Notes under the pieces: model-generated
The model's input: the letters and a program-made list of their open reading frames with translations, nothing else
The model's database searches: none
Told to the model about the DNA's origin: nothing
Shown: positions 25,768 to 35,248 of the stretch, one piece after another
How positions within the stretch are numbered: the first letter of the stretch is position 1
Layout of the letters: the number at the start of each line of letters is the position of its first letter
Origin: an uncultured Hellea sp.
Lineage (GTDB): Bacteria > Pseudomonadota > Alphaproteobacteria > Caulobacterales > Maricaulaceae
Assembly: GCA_905477785.1 (NCBI GenBank)
Contig: CAJQGR010000012.1
Span: 1 to 36,577, forward strand
Reading direction: 5' to 3'
DNA: 36,577 nt
Position numbers and translations under genes: made by a program

Positions 25768-26436
25768 ATGACTCGTAAACTATTAATATCTCCATCTATA
25801 TTATCTGCAGACTTTTCAGACCTTGGAAAAGAAATTGAAGCCATAGATGAAGCTGGCGCAGATATGATTCATATTGATGTTATGGATGGCCATTATGTAC
25901 CTAATTTAACAATAGGTCCTATGGTAGTCAAAGCGATAAGATCGCGGACGAGTAAACCTTTTGATGTTCATCTAATGATTTCGCCTGTGGATTATTTGAT
26001 TGACCCTTTTATCAAGGCAGGTGCTGATTATATAAGTATACATCCTGATGCGGGGCCTCATACACATCGAACTTTGCAGGCTATAAAAGCAGGCGGGGCA
26101 AAGGCAGGAATTGTTCTAAATCCGGGAACACATCCAGACGTTGTTGATACATTAATTGAGGAACTGGATTTAATTTTAGTTATGAGCGTTAATCCAGGAT
26201 TTGGCGGTCAAAGTTTTATTCATTCACAATTAAATAAGATAAGAATTCTAGCCGATAAGATTAAATCATCTGGAAGAGATATTATACTTGAAGTTGATGG
26301 CGGTGTAAATCCAGACACTGCTCAGCTTTGTATCGATTCTGGAGCTACAGCACTTGTTGCTGGTAGTGCTGTTTTTAAGGGTCAAGGAAATTACAAAGAG
26401 AATATATTAGCCCTTCGTAAAAAAAATACAAAGTAA
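25768..26436 (+). CDS. rpe: Ribulose-phosphate 3-epimerase
   Basis: Interconverts ribulose-5-phosphate and xylulose-5-phosphate in the pentose phosphate pathway. The 222-residue TIM barrel shows SILSADFSDLG (10-20), HIDVMDGHYVPN with metal-binding His35 and catalytic Asp37, VHLMI (His68), MSVNPGFGGQSF and the phosphate-binding EVDGGVN and VAGSAVF. Length is normal. In many alphaproteobacteria it lies between rsmB and purH, as here. Confidence 0.96.
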   Translation: MTRKLLISPSILSADFSDLGKEIEAIDEAGADMIHIDVMDGHYVPNLTIGPMVVKAIRSRTSKPFDVHLMISPVDYLIDPFIKAGADYISIHPDAGPHTHRTLQAIKAGGAKAGIVLNPGTHPDVVDTLIEELDLILVMSVNPGFGGQSFIHSQLNKIRILADKIKSSGRDIILEVDGGVNPDTAQLCIDSGATALVAGSAVFKGQGNYKENILALRKKNTK

Positions 26437-26468
26437 CTTTATGACTAAATGTTTAATTTGAAACTGTT

Positions 26469-28205
26469 ATGGCAAACCGAATTTCTTCTTTGCTAATACT
26501 CAGATCTATTCTTACCTCAGGCTTGCATAGATGGTGTGTTGAGCTAGAGGCCCCAATTAGATCCCTGAGATTAAATGTCAGAAAAACAGATTTATTTTAT
26601 GATGCTAAGCCCTCTTTTATATTTGGAGATAAAGATATTGGTAAGGCTTTATTGAAGGGTCATTTTCAAAATTCAGAGCAAAATTTAGATGTTGGGGCCC
26701 AGGGTGACCCCTGGACACTCGCTGTTCCCTCTGAGCAGTTTGCACGTTGGTTGCATAGTTTTCATTGGCTTAATGACTTGGCAGTGACGAAAGATAAATA
26801 TGCAAGCGTTAGAGCGAGAAACTTGGTCGATAAGTGGATTGAGGTTTATGGAAAATGGAATTTCTTCGCTTGGTCGCCTGATATTCTTTCTGAAAGAATC
26901 TTTAATCTTTTGACAGTATGGTCACCTTTATTAGATGGTGATAGTCTATCTAATAAAGCACAAATTCGACGTATATCTGTAGTTCGACAGTTAAAGCGGT
27001 TGAGATATGTTTATAAACAAACTAGCCCTGGTTTGCATAGATTGAAAGCTGCTTCTGCTCTTGCGATAGGCGGTGCTAGAATAAAAGAGAAAACTGATGG
27101 TCTTCTAGGACGTGGACTTGATTGGCTAGATGATGAAGTTAATAAACAAATTCTACCCGATGGAGGTCATATATCACGGTCGCCTGAGCAAGCTCTTCAA
27201 GCGCTGGAAATACTTTTAATAGTAGATAGTTTGCTTTTTAAAAGAGGTGTCGAGGGCTCAAGAACAGTTAGCCGTGCGATAGACCGTCTTAAATCCGTTC
27301 TACCATTTTTTTGTGCAGCAGATGGTACGCTTTCAAATTTTAATGGCGGAGGTGAAAACCACCCAAAACGTTTGAGGGCCGTTATGAAGGCTGCCCCAGA
27401 TCTACTTACAAAGCCTTTTGGATATTGTCCCCATACGGGATATCAACGCATTAGTTCTGCTGGAACAGTGATGATTATCGATACAGGTAATACCCCTCCA
27501 ACACCTTTTGATAACCAGGCTCACCTTGCGCCTGGTTCATTTGAGTTATCTACAAAAGTTGGGCGTTTAGTTGTAAATTGTGGTTGGAACAGGCAGCAGC
27601 CTAGAAAATTTAAAAAATTTGTACGTAAAACAGCTGCGCATAGTACATTAATAATTAATAATAGGTCTGCAGGGGAAATTCTTAAAGATGGGTGGTTGGC
27701 AAAAATATTAGGCGATGTTGTTATTTCTGAGGCCGGTCCTGTTACTGTATCACGTAAGGAACAGGACTCAGGGACATGGGTTGAAGTTTCGCATGGCGGT
27801 TACAGAAGAAAAATAGGTCTTTCACATAAGAGGCGAATTTATATGTCGATTGAGGGTGATGATGTTCGCGGTGAAGACACCCTTTTAGTCCCATTGGGAA
27901 AAGTGCCTTTAAGTAAAGATGAAAGACCCTATGATATTAGATTTCATTTTCATCCAGATGTACGTGTTAGCTTATCTCAAGACCAAAAGAGTGCATTACT
28001 GATCCAAGCGGGTAAAACTGGGTGGCGCTTTCGTACCGATCACGGGCCAATTAAAATAGAAAACTCACTATATCTCGGTTCAGGAACTTCCCCAAGAAAA
28101 TGTAAGCAAATAGTTATATCAGGAAATGCTTTTTGTGATAGTGATGGTGAAACGCTTAGCAATAAAGTACGATGGTCTTTTAGAAAATTAGAGGCAAGAA
28201 ATTGA
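26469..28205 (+). CDS. Heparinase II/III-family protein (polysaccharide lyase-like)
   Basis: 578 residues with an N-terminal mostly helical region (about 40-330), as in alpha/alpha toroid lyases, and a C-terminal beta-rich Heparinase II/III domain (about 335-560) with GYQRISSAGTVMIIDTGNTP, APGSFELSTKVGRLVVNCG and AAHSTLIINN. No signal peptide is visible, which is unusual for a polysaccharide lyase but normal for this chromosomal alphaproteobacterial group found between rpe and purH. True activity is unknown; a role in processing an envelope or storage polysaccharide is inference, supported only by the adjoining nucleotide-sugar epimerase. Its TGA overlaps the next gene by 4 nt. Confidence 0.82.
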   Translation: MANRISSLLILRSILTSGLHRWCVELEAPIRSLRLNVRKTDLFYDAKPSFIFGDKDIGKALLKGHFQNSEQNLDVGAQGDPWTLAVPSEQFARWLHSFHWLNDLAVTKDKYASVRARNLVDKWIEVYGKWNFFAWSPDILSERIFNLLTVWSPLLDGDSLSNKAQIRRISVVRQLKRLRYVYKQTSPGLHRLKAASALAIGGARIKEKTDGLLGRGLDWLDDEVNKQILPDGGHISRSPEQALQALEILLIVDSLLFKRGVEGSRTVSRAIDRLKSVLPFFCAADGTLSNFNGGGENHPKRLRAVMKAAPDLLTKPFGYCPHTGYQRISSAGTVMIIDTGNTPPTPFDNQAHLAPGSFELSTKVGRLVVNCGWNRQQPRKFKKFVRKTAAHSTLIINNRSAGEILKDGWLAKILGDVVISEAGPVTVSRKEQDSGTWVEVSHGGYRRKIGLSHKRRIYMSIEGDDVRGEDTLLVPLGKVPLSKDERPYDIRFHFHPDVRVSLSQDQKSALLIQAGKTGWRFRTDHGPIKIENSLYLGSGTSPRKCKQIVISGNAFCDSDGETLSNKVRWSFRKLEARN

Positions 28206-30073
28206 AGTTTAATTTTTTAGGTATTACAAAGGCTTTTGGAATAGTTGCTTTTGATAGCTTTATAGGCGCATTTTCTGCTTACGGGGCGGTTACATGGCGT
28301 TATGACTTCTTAAATTTGCCTGTCCCTGACCATAGTGCAACGCACGCTAGCTTTGCTACTGCTTTTTCAGTAATAGTCATTTGGATGTTACTAAGAGTTT
28401 ATCGATCTGTATGGCGATTTACTGCAGTGCCCGACATAAGACAATTATTTACCGCTTCTTTTTTAGCCACTTCTCTTGGAGTCATACTTTTATTTTATTT
28501 TGATGATAGGGCCCATGATTACCCAAGGTTTGCAGCACTAATTACATTGGTATTATTTTTTGTATTATCAACCATCAGTCGTTTGCTGGTCATGATAATA
28601 AAAACAGGAGATATAAATGGTTTTTTACTGGCCTCAAACCCACATAATACTGATGCTTTTTTAATAGGAACGGGCAATTCACTCCAAAACTATATTCGAG
28701 ATAATGTGAGAAATAAAACTGGTCTTCATTATAATATACTTGGCCTTATTGAGCTTGAAGGTGATTATCAAGGAAGATCAATTCGCGGCTACCCCGTAGT
28801 TGGAAATATAGAGGACTTAGGTAAAATATATACACGTTATAAAAAACACATAAACCACAGGCCAGTGCTTTTTCTTTTAGATATTAACAGACCTCAGGTA
28901 GAAGAACTGCTGAAGGTCGCTGCTGAGATTGGTGCCCCAATATCAAGAGCAGATAGAGGTAGGGGATTGAAATTGTCACCATTAGAGGCTTCTGACTTAA
29001 TAGGTCGTTCTGTGAGTGATATGAATATTGATCTTGTACGACGCCAGATTAATGGACGAAGGGTTCTTATTACTGGAGCTGGCGGCTCAATAGGGTCTGA
29101 GCTTACTCGACAAATATCAAGATTAAATCCAAGTGAGGTAATCCTTATAGATAACTCTGAATATAATTTATACCAGATTAACCGTAGCCTTTTAAATATT
29201 TATGGAGATAAAATAAATTGGAACTTACAATTAGTAGATGTCTGCGATGAAAAAACAATGGAAATTGTTTTTGAAAGATTAAAGCCTGACGTAGTTTTTC
29301 ATGCCGCTGCATTTAAACATGTGCCTATGGGTGAAAGTAATCCAATAGAAATGCTTAAAAATAATGTTATTGGAACTAAAAATGTAGTGAAATTAGCTCT
29401 TAAATACAAAATAAGCAGTCTTACATTTATTTCAACGGACAAGGCCGTTGAACCTTGTAACATCATGGGGGCCAGTAAACGCATTGGTGAAATGATGATT
29501 AGGGCAGCGGCAAAGGAAACAAAAATCTCAGTATGTTCAGTTCGGTTTGGTAATGTATTAGATTCTGCAGGTTCGGTGTTGCCGCTTTTTGAAGAGCAAA
29601 TTTCTCGAGGTGGGCCTGTAACAGTTACCCACAAAGATGTTGAAAGATATTTTATGACCGCGGAAGAGGCTTCTAGATTAGTTCTTCAGGCTACAGCACT
29701 AAATGAAAACCAATCAATTAATGACTCATCAATATATATATTAGAAATGGGCTCACCTGTTAATATATTGCGTTTAGCAAAGCAATTAATTCGATTAAGA
29801 GGATTGGTACCAGAAAGAGATATCCAAATTAAATATACAGGTTTGCGGTCTGGAGAAAAACTTACGGAAACTTTAATAAATTCGGAAGAGTCACTCGAGA
29901 CTACCTATGTCAAAGGTATCAAGCGACTTACAGAAGAAATGTATAGCCCTGACGATATGCGTGAAAGTGTTCGAGAGCTAATTTATGCCTTGCGTCAACA
30001 TGATGCGGTTAAAATTAGGTTGGCATTATTCCGTCTACTCCCAGAATTCGAACCTAATGGTTCCTTGTCGTAA
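28202..30073 (+). CDS. Membrane-bound nucleotide-sugar epimerase/dehydratase (FlaA1/CapD/WbpM-like)
   Basis: 623 residues. Four hydrophobic segments in the first 135 residues anchor it; a second Rossmann-like region (about 150-250) follows, then the catalytic SDR domain with TGAGGSIG (291-298), VFHAAAFKHVPMGE, STDKAVEPCNIMGASKR (Thr412-Asp413-Lys414 and Met422...Lys426, the Met-for-Tyr variant of this family) and RFGNVLDSAGSV. Homologues are UDP-GlcNAc 4,6-dehydratases or epimerases that make rare sugars for capsule, O-antigen or glycans; the exact product cannot be told here. Translation starts at TTG 28202, overlapping the heparinase-like stop as TTGA, with GAGG upstream. Pairs functionally with the adjoining heparinase-like gene at least by operon. 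Confidence 0.88.
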   Translation: MKFNFLGITKAFGIVAFDSFIGAFSAYGAVTWRYDFLNLPVPDHSATHASFATAFSVIVIWMLLRVYRSVWRFTAVPDIRQLFTASFLATSLGVILLFYFDDRAHDYPRFAALITLVLFFVLSTISRLLVMIIKTGDINGFLLASNPHNTDAFLIGTGNSLQNYIRDNVRNKTGLHYNILGLIELEGDYQGRSIRGYPVVGNIEDLGKIYTRYKKHINHRPVLFLLDINRPQVEELLKVAAEIGAPISRADRGRGLKLSPLEASDLIGRSVSDMNIDLVRRQINGRRVLITGAGGSIGSELTRQISRLNPSEVILIDNSEYNLYQINRSLLNIYGDKINWNLQLVDVCDEKTMEIVFERLKPDVVFHAAAFKHVPMGESNPIEMLKNNVIGTKNVVKLALKYKISSLTFISTDKAVEPCNIMGASKRIGEMMIRAAAKETKISVCSVRFGNVLDSAGSVLPLFEEQISRGGPVTVTHKDVERYFMTAEEASRLVLQATALNENQSINDSSIYILEMGSPVNILRLAKQLIRLRGLVPERDIQIKYTGLRSGEKLTETLINSEESLETTYVKGIKRLTEEMYSPDDMRESVRELIYALRQHDAVKIRLALFRLLPEFEPNGSLS

Positions 30074-30125
30074 AAATACCATCATGTTAGATCACATTCC
30101 ATAAAATTAAAAAAGACTCTTTATT

Positions 30126-31760
30126 ATGCCTAAACCTAATCCTCAACTTCCACTTTTCTCTAAAGAGCGACTTACCGCAGTAAAAAGAGCACTCATATCA
30201 GTATCTGATAAATCTCGACTTATTGAACAAGCGAGAGCTTTGCATGAACGTAAAGTTGAATTAATTTCAACGGGAGGAACCTATAGATCAATAGCTGCTG
30301 CAGGCATTCCGGTTGTTGATGTAAGCGAAGTGACTAACTTTCCTGAAATGATGGATGGAAGAGTAAAAACCTTACATCCAATGGTTCATGGAGGGCTATT
30401 AGGGGATCGTGATATAGATAGCCATAATATGTCAATGCAGGAACATGGAATTATTCCAATAGATTTATTAATAGTCAACCTGTATCCATTTGAGCAAACC
30501 GTTAACCAAGGTGGTTCTTATGAAATGTGTATTGAAAATATTGATATAGGAGGCCCGGCAATGATACGTGCAGCGGCTAAAAACCATGCACATGTCGCTG
30601 TTTGCACAGACTCTGATGATGTTGAGCTTGTCCTAGCTGAAATGGATGCTAATCAAGGGAAGGTTAGTGGTGGTCTTAAACAAAGACTCGCAAGTAAGAC
30701 CTACGCTCAATCAGCAGCATATGATTCGGCCATAGCGAATTATTTTGTAGAACATTTAAATGAAACTAATCCTATTTTTAAAGTGCAAGCAGGTAAATTA
30801 AAGCAGAGTTTGAGATATGGTGAAAACCCTCATCAAATAGCTGGTTTTTATTCTGATGGCTCCGCTCGTCCGGGGGTCGCTTCAGCTACTCAATTACAAG
30901 GAAAAGAACTTTCCTATAATAACATTAATGATACTGATGCAGCTTATGAACTTGTAGCCGAGTTCGGAAGTGTATCTGAGGGTGCCACCCCTGCTGTAGC
31001 GATCATAAAACACGCTAATCCTTGCGGTGTAAGTGTAGCGCCAACATTTCTAGAGGCATATAAAAATGCATTAGCTTGTGATCCGGTATCAGCATTTGGA
31101 GGAATAGTTGCGTTAAATGGCTCTTTAGATAAAGACACTGCATCGCATATTTTAAAGGTTTTTACTGAGGTTGTAATAGCGCCATCGGCAGACCCCGAAG
31201 CAATAGAGTTATTTAAGAAGAAAAAAAATGTTCGTTTATTAATTGTCGGCAGTTTACCAGACCCTCGAGAACCAAGCTTAACATATCGGAATGTTGGCGG
31301 AGGTATTCTGGTTCAAAATCGTGATAATGGACACGTATCTATGACTGATTTGAAGGTTGTAACGAAGAGAAGGCCGTCTACAAAAGAGATGAGTGACCTA
31401 CTTATGGCTTGGAAAGTAGCTAAGCACGTTAAATCAAATGCTATTATTTATGTAAAAGATGGCTCAACAGCAGGTATAGGAGCAGGGCAAATGAGTAGAA
31501 TTGATTCTGCACGCATAGCAGCCCGTAAGGCACAGGATGCTAAAGATACAGCGGGATGGGATACTTTAAAAACTGAAGGATGTGCTTGCGCATCTGATGC
31601 ATTTTTCCCTTTTGCCGACGGTATGCTAGCTGCTGCTGCGGCTGGGGCAACTTCTATAATACAACCAGGGGGCAGCATTCGAGATGATGAAGTAATTGCA
31701 GCAGCTGATGAAAAGGGTATTGCTATGGTTTTCACAAATATGAGGCATTTTAGGCATTAA
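30126..31760 (+). CDS. purH: Bifunctional AICAR transformylase / IMP cyclohydrolase
   Basis: Performs the last two steps of IMP synthesis. The 544-residue protein has an N-terminal MGS-like IMP cyclohydrolase domain (about 18-165; [34 protein letters not shown]) and a C-terminal formyltransferase domain with [28 protein letters not shown] and the catalytic KHANPCG (Lys295, His296). Length is slightly longer than typical because of a 15-residue N-terminal extension. Convergent with acnA, with a 76-bp AT-rich gap in which I see no strong terminator. Confidence 0.97.
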   Translation: MPKPNPQLPLFSKERLTAVKRALISVSDKSRLIEQARALHERKVELISTGGTYRSIAAAGIPVVDVSEVTNFPEMMDGRVKTLHPMVHGGLLGDRDIDSHNMSMQEHGIIPIDLLIVNLYPFEQTVNQGGSYEMCIENIDIGGPAMIRAAAKNHAHVAVCTDSDDVELVLAEMDANQGKVSGGLKQRLASKTYAQSAAYDSAIANYFVEHLNETNPIFKVQAGKLKQSLRYGENPHQIAGFYSDGSARPGVASATQLQGKELSYNNINDTDAAYELVAEFGSVSEGATPAVAIIKHANPCGVSVAPTFLEAYKNALACDPVSAFGGIVALNGSLDKDTASHILKVFTEVVIAPSADPEAIELFKKKKNVRLLIVGSLPDPREPSLTYRNVGGGILVQNRDNGHVSMTDLKVVTKRRPSTKEMSDLLMAWKVAKHVKSNAIIYVKDGSTAGIGAGQMSRIDSARIAARKAQDAKDTAGWDTLKTEGCACASDAFFPFADGMLAAAAAGATSIIQPGGSIRDDEVIAAADEKGIAMVFTNMRHFRH

Positions 31761-31836
31761 AATTATAAATTCTTATTTTGCCTTAAATATTTGGTTCAAT
31801 TTAAATTTTTGCTAATTTTTTATCCATTAGTTATGC

Positions 31837-34518
31837 CTATTCATTTTCATTTGCTAGATTTCGTAATACATAATGTAGTATTCCGCCATTTTTATAATAT
31901 TCATGTTCATTATCGGTATCAATTCTGACTGTAGTTGTAATTATTTTCTCAGAACCATCTGGATATTTTATTTCAACATCTAATGTTCCTCGTGGTGATA
32001 GTTGGTCTATATTTTTTATAGATATTGTTTCCGCACCCTTCATCGATAATTTTTTCCAACTTTCATTGTTAGTAAATTCAAGAGGGAGTACGCCCATACC
32101 TATTAAGTTTGATCTATGAATGCGTTCGAAGCTTTCAGCTATCACAGCCTTTACTCCGAGTAGTATTGTTCCTTTAGCAGCCCAGTCTCTAGAGGATCCA
32201 TTTCCATAAAGGCTTCCAGCAAAAACAACGAGGTCTTTATTTTCTTCAGCATATTTTTCTGCTGCGTCATAGATGCTCATTATTTTATTCGTTGGTATAT
32301 GCTTTGTGACACCACCTTCAGTTCCAGGAGCTATTTCATTTTTTATGCGTATATTAGCAAATGTTCCACGCATCATAACTTCATGGTTTCCTCTTCGAGA
32401 ACCAAAAGAGTTAAACTCATTTTTTGGAACTTGACGATCGGAAAGATATACTCCAGCAGGTCCATCATGTTTAATTGCTCCAGCAGGACTAATATGGTCT
32501 GTAGTTATTGAGTCACCTAATAATGCAAGTATATTAGCATTTTTAATATCTTCAACAGATTCAGGTGTTGGCTTTATGTCTTTAAAGTAAGGGGGATTTC
32601 GTACATATGTTGACCCCGAGTTCCAGTTATAAGTTTCCCCTCCAGTAACTTTTATTTTTTGCCATTCTTCATCACCCTTAAAGACATCAGCGTATCTCTC
32701 TGAGAACATTTCTCTAGTTATTACTTTTCTTACTACACTGGCAATTTCCTCAGAGCTTGGCCAAATGTCTTTTAGATAAATAGCCTTTCCGCTCTTATCA
32801 ACGCCTAAAGGGTCATTATCAAAATCATGATGGAGGGAACCAGCCAGTGCATAGGCCACCACAAGTGGTGGGGAGGCTAAGAAATTAGCTTTTATGTCTG
32901 GTCCAATACGTCCCTCAAAGTTTCTGTTACCAGATAGAACTGAGCAAGATATTAGATCGCCTTCTTTAATAGCTTTAGACAATTCTGACGCCAATGGACC
33001 GGAGTTGCCAATGCATGTTGTGCAACCATAGCCAACAACATCAAAACCAAGTTCATTAAGCTCATCTTGTAGATGAGATTTTTCCAAATATTCACCTACA
33101 ACTTGAGAGCCAGGAGCTAAGGATGTTTTTACCCACGGCTTAGTTTGTAAGCCATATTTATTTGCTTTTTGTGCCACTAAGCCAGCAGCTACCATAACAG
33201 ATGGGTTTGATGTATTTGTACAGGAAGTTATGGCTGCTATAAAAACATCACCATGATCAACAGAATATTCCTTGCCGCCAACTTTTACTGAAGAATTTTT
33301 TAGATTATTTTTACCATATTCATCGTTTAGTATTTTTAAGAAATGCTTATTAGCTCCTCTTAAATTGAACCTATCCTGAGGTCTCTTAGGACCGGAAATT
33401 GCTGGCATTACTGTTGATACGTCCAATGCAATTGTATCTGTATAAGTTGGTAAGCTGTCATCTCTCCATAAACCTTGCTTTTTGGCATAGGCCTCTACTA
33501 GATTAATACGTTTCTCATCACGGCCAGTGGCATTGAGATACTTTATTGTATCCCCGTCTACTGGGAAAAAGCCACAGGTGGCTCCATACTCAGGAGCCAT
33601 ATTTGCCAATGTTGCTTGGTCTTCTAAGGAGAGATAGTCCAACCCAGACCCATAGAACTCAACAAATTTACCTACAACACCTTTTTGTCGTAGCATTTCC
33701 ACTACTCTTAATACTAAATCTGTCGCAGTTGCACCTTCAGGGAGTTTCCCGATTAATTCAAAGCCTACAACTTCCGGTATTAACATTGAAATAGGTTGAC
33801 CAAGCATAGCAGCTTCTGCTTCTATTCCACCAACACCCCATCCGAGCACAGATAGTCCGTTTATCATTGTAGTGTGAGAGTCTGTACCCACTAATGTGTC
33901 AGGAAACGCATATGTTTTGCCTTCCAAAGATTTAGTCCAAACAGTTTGAGCCAGATTTTCTAGATTTACTTGGTGGCATATTCCTGTTCCTGGAGGTACA
34001 ACAGCAAAGTTATTAAAAGCTTCTTGGCCCCATTTTAAGAAATCATAACGTTCACCGTTTCGTTCGTACTCCCTTTCAACATTTTTCTTAAATGCTGTTT
34101 TTGTTCCATAGTAATCTACCATGACAGAATGGTCTATGACTAAGTGAACTGGGTTCAGCGGGTTAATAGCATTTGCGTTACCTCCAAGCTCCACCATAGC
34201 ATCGCGCATGGCAGCTAAATCTACAACTGCGGGCACTCCTGTGAAGTCTTGCATTAATACCCGTGCAGGGCGATAAGCTATCTCATGGGTTGACGTCCTA
34301 GTCTTTAGCCAATCAGCCATAGCATGAATGTCATCTTTTAATACTGTTTTTCCATCTTCATGTCTAAGGAGATTTTCAAGTAATACTTTAAGAGATCTTG
34401 GTAGTTTTGAGATTCCATCTAAGCCATTTTTTTCAGCTTCTTTTAAGTCATAGTATGTATAAACATCTTCACCTACTTTAATTTCTCTTTCACAATTGAA
34501 ACTGTCTAAAGATGCCAT
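31837..34518 (-). CDS. acnA: Aconitate hydratase A
   Basis: TCA-cycle enzyme isomerising citrate to isocitrate via a [4Fe-4S] cluster. From ATG 34518 it is 893 residues starting MASLDSFNC, the usual family opening; an in-frame ATG at 34569 would add 17 unsupported residues. Cluster cysteines are Cys433 (ITSCTNTSNPS), Cys499 and Cys502 (YGCTTCIGNSGPL). Other conserved sites are DSHTTMINGL, HISPAGAI and the swivel-domain motif YGNGSSRDWAAKG. The IRP/AcnA type is clear from length and motifs. It lies downstream of yciB with a 96-bp gap. Confidence 0.97.
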   Translation of the reverse strand: MASLDSFNCEREIKVGEDVYTYYDLKEAEKNGLDGISKLPRSLKVLLENLLRHEDGKTVLKDDIHAMADWLKTRTSTHEIAYRPARVLMQDFTGVPAVVDLAAMRDAMVELGGNANAINPLNPVHLVIDHSVMVDYYGTKTAFKKNVEREYERNGERYDFLKWGQEAFNNFAVVPPGTGICHQVNLENLAQTVWTKSLEGKTYAFPDTLVGTDSHTTMINGLSVLGWGVGGIEAEAAMLGQPISMLIPEVVGFELIGKLPEGATATDLVLRVVEMLRQKGVVGKFVEFYGSGLDYLSLEDQATLANMAPEYGATCGFFPVDGDTIKYLNATGRDEKRINLVEAYAKKQGLWRDDSLPTYTDTIALDVSTVMPAISGPKRPQDRFNLRGANKHFLKILNDEYGKNNLKNSSVKVGGKEYSVDHGDVFIAAITSCTNTSNPSVMVAAGLVAQKANKYGLQTKPWVKTSLAPGSQVVGEYLEKSHLQDELNELGFDVVGYGCTTCIGNSGPLASELSKAIKEGDLISCSVLSGNRNFEGRIGPDIKANFLASPPLVVAYALAGSLHHDFDNDPLGVDKSGKAIYLKDIWPSSEEIASVVRKVITREMFSERYADVFKGDEEWQKIKVTGGETYNWNSGSTYVRNPPYFKDIKPTPESVEDIKNANILALLGDSITTDHISPAGAIKHDGPAGVYLSDRQVPKNEFNSFGSRRGNHEVMMRGTFANIRIKNEIAPGTEGGVTKHIPTNKIMSIYDAAEKYAEENKDLVVFAGSLYGNGSSRDWAAKGTILLGVKAVIAESFERIHRSNLIGMGVLPLEFTNNESWKKLSMKGAETISIKNIDQLSPRGTLDVEIKYPDGSEKIITTTVRIDTDNEHEYYKNGGILHYVLRNLANENE

Positions 34519-34614
34519 AATAATTCTCACAAATCGGGTTATTTTTTTGGGTTTATAGCATTGATGCACAAGGGATCAATTATAAAGATAGAACAATAAA
34601 AATACTTTTTAATT

Positions 34615-35196
34615 TTATTGATTAATTTTACCATTCTTCATGATGAATGGTAGTTGTGTAAGCATAAAAGCCATTGTGATAGGCATAACGCCAAAAACCT
34701 TAAAAGAGGCCCAAAAGCTCTCGGTTTGTGTTCTCCAAATATATTCATTCAATATTGCCATACAAAGAAAAAATACTCCCCACCGAAGTGATAATTTGTT
34801 CCACATGGAGTCTGGTAATATTATTGTTTGTTTTAGCATAGCCTTTAAAGGATTTTTTTTAAGAAATGTGCCAATCATAAGTGTGACTGCAAATAGGATA
34901 TTTATGATTGTTGGCTTCATGAAGAAAATTACTTTATTACCTGACCAAATAGCCAAGGACGCTGTAATTACAATTATGACCGTTGTGAGTATAAGTACTT
35001 TTGATACTTTTTTGTACTTAAGCCATCCAATGAACACAACAACAACAGCTAGCGTAGCAAAAATTCCTGCAGCTATTAGCATGGCTGAGTCTGGATTATT
35101 TTTTTTGAAAAATTGAAATGAAACAAAAAAAACGAGTAAAGGGCCAAAATCCATCCAAAAGTTAGCAGATTTACTTTGAGTGTTTTCGTGTGTCAT
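34615..35196 (-). CDS. yciB: YciB/IspZ family inner-membrane protein (intracellular septation protein A)
   Basis: A 193-residue polytopic membrane protein of the YciB family, implicated in envelope integrity and cell division. After a short hydrophilic N-terminus it has about five hydrophobic segments (roughly 17-32, 38-58, 65-85, 95-110, 138-155 and a final one near 165-182). FWMDFGPLLVFF near the N-terminus and LNEYIWRTQTESFWASFKVF near residues 150-170 are typical for the family. It lies between ftsY (52 bp upstream) and acnA on the same strand, a common alphaproteobacterial order. Confidence 0.92.
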   Translation of the reverse strand: MTHENTQSKSANFWMDFGPLLVFFVSFQFFKKNNPDSAMLIAAGIFATLAVVVVFIGWLKYKKVSKVLILTTVIIVITASLAIWSGNKVIFFMKPTIINILFAVTLMIGTFLKKNPLKAMLKQTIILPDSMWNKLSLRWGVFFLCMAILNEYIWRTQTESFWASFKVFGVMPITMAFMLTQLPFIMKNGKINQ

Positions 35197-35248
35197 AAGT
35201 TTATTGTCCCATTTTCAATTATATCATTTTAGTTTTAAAAAACTGATA

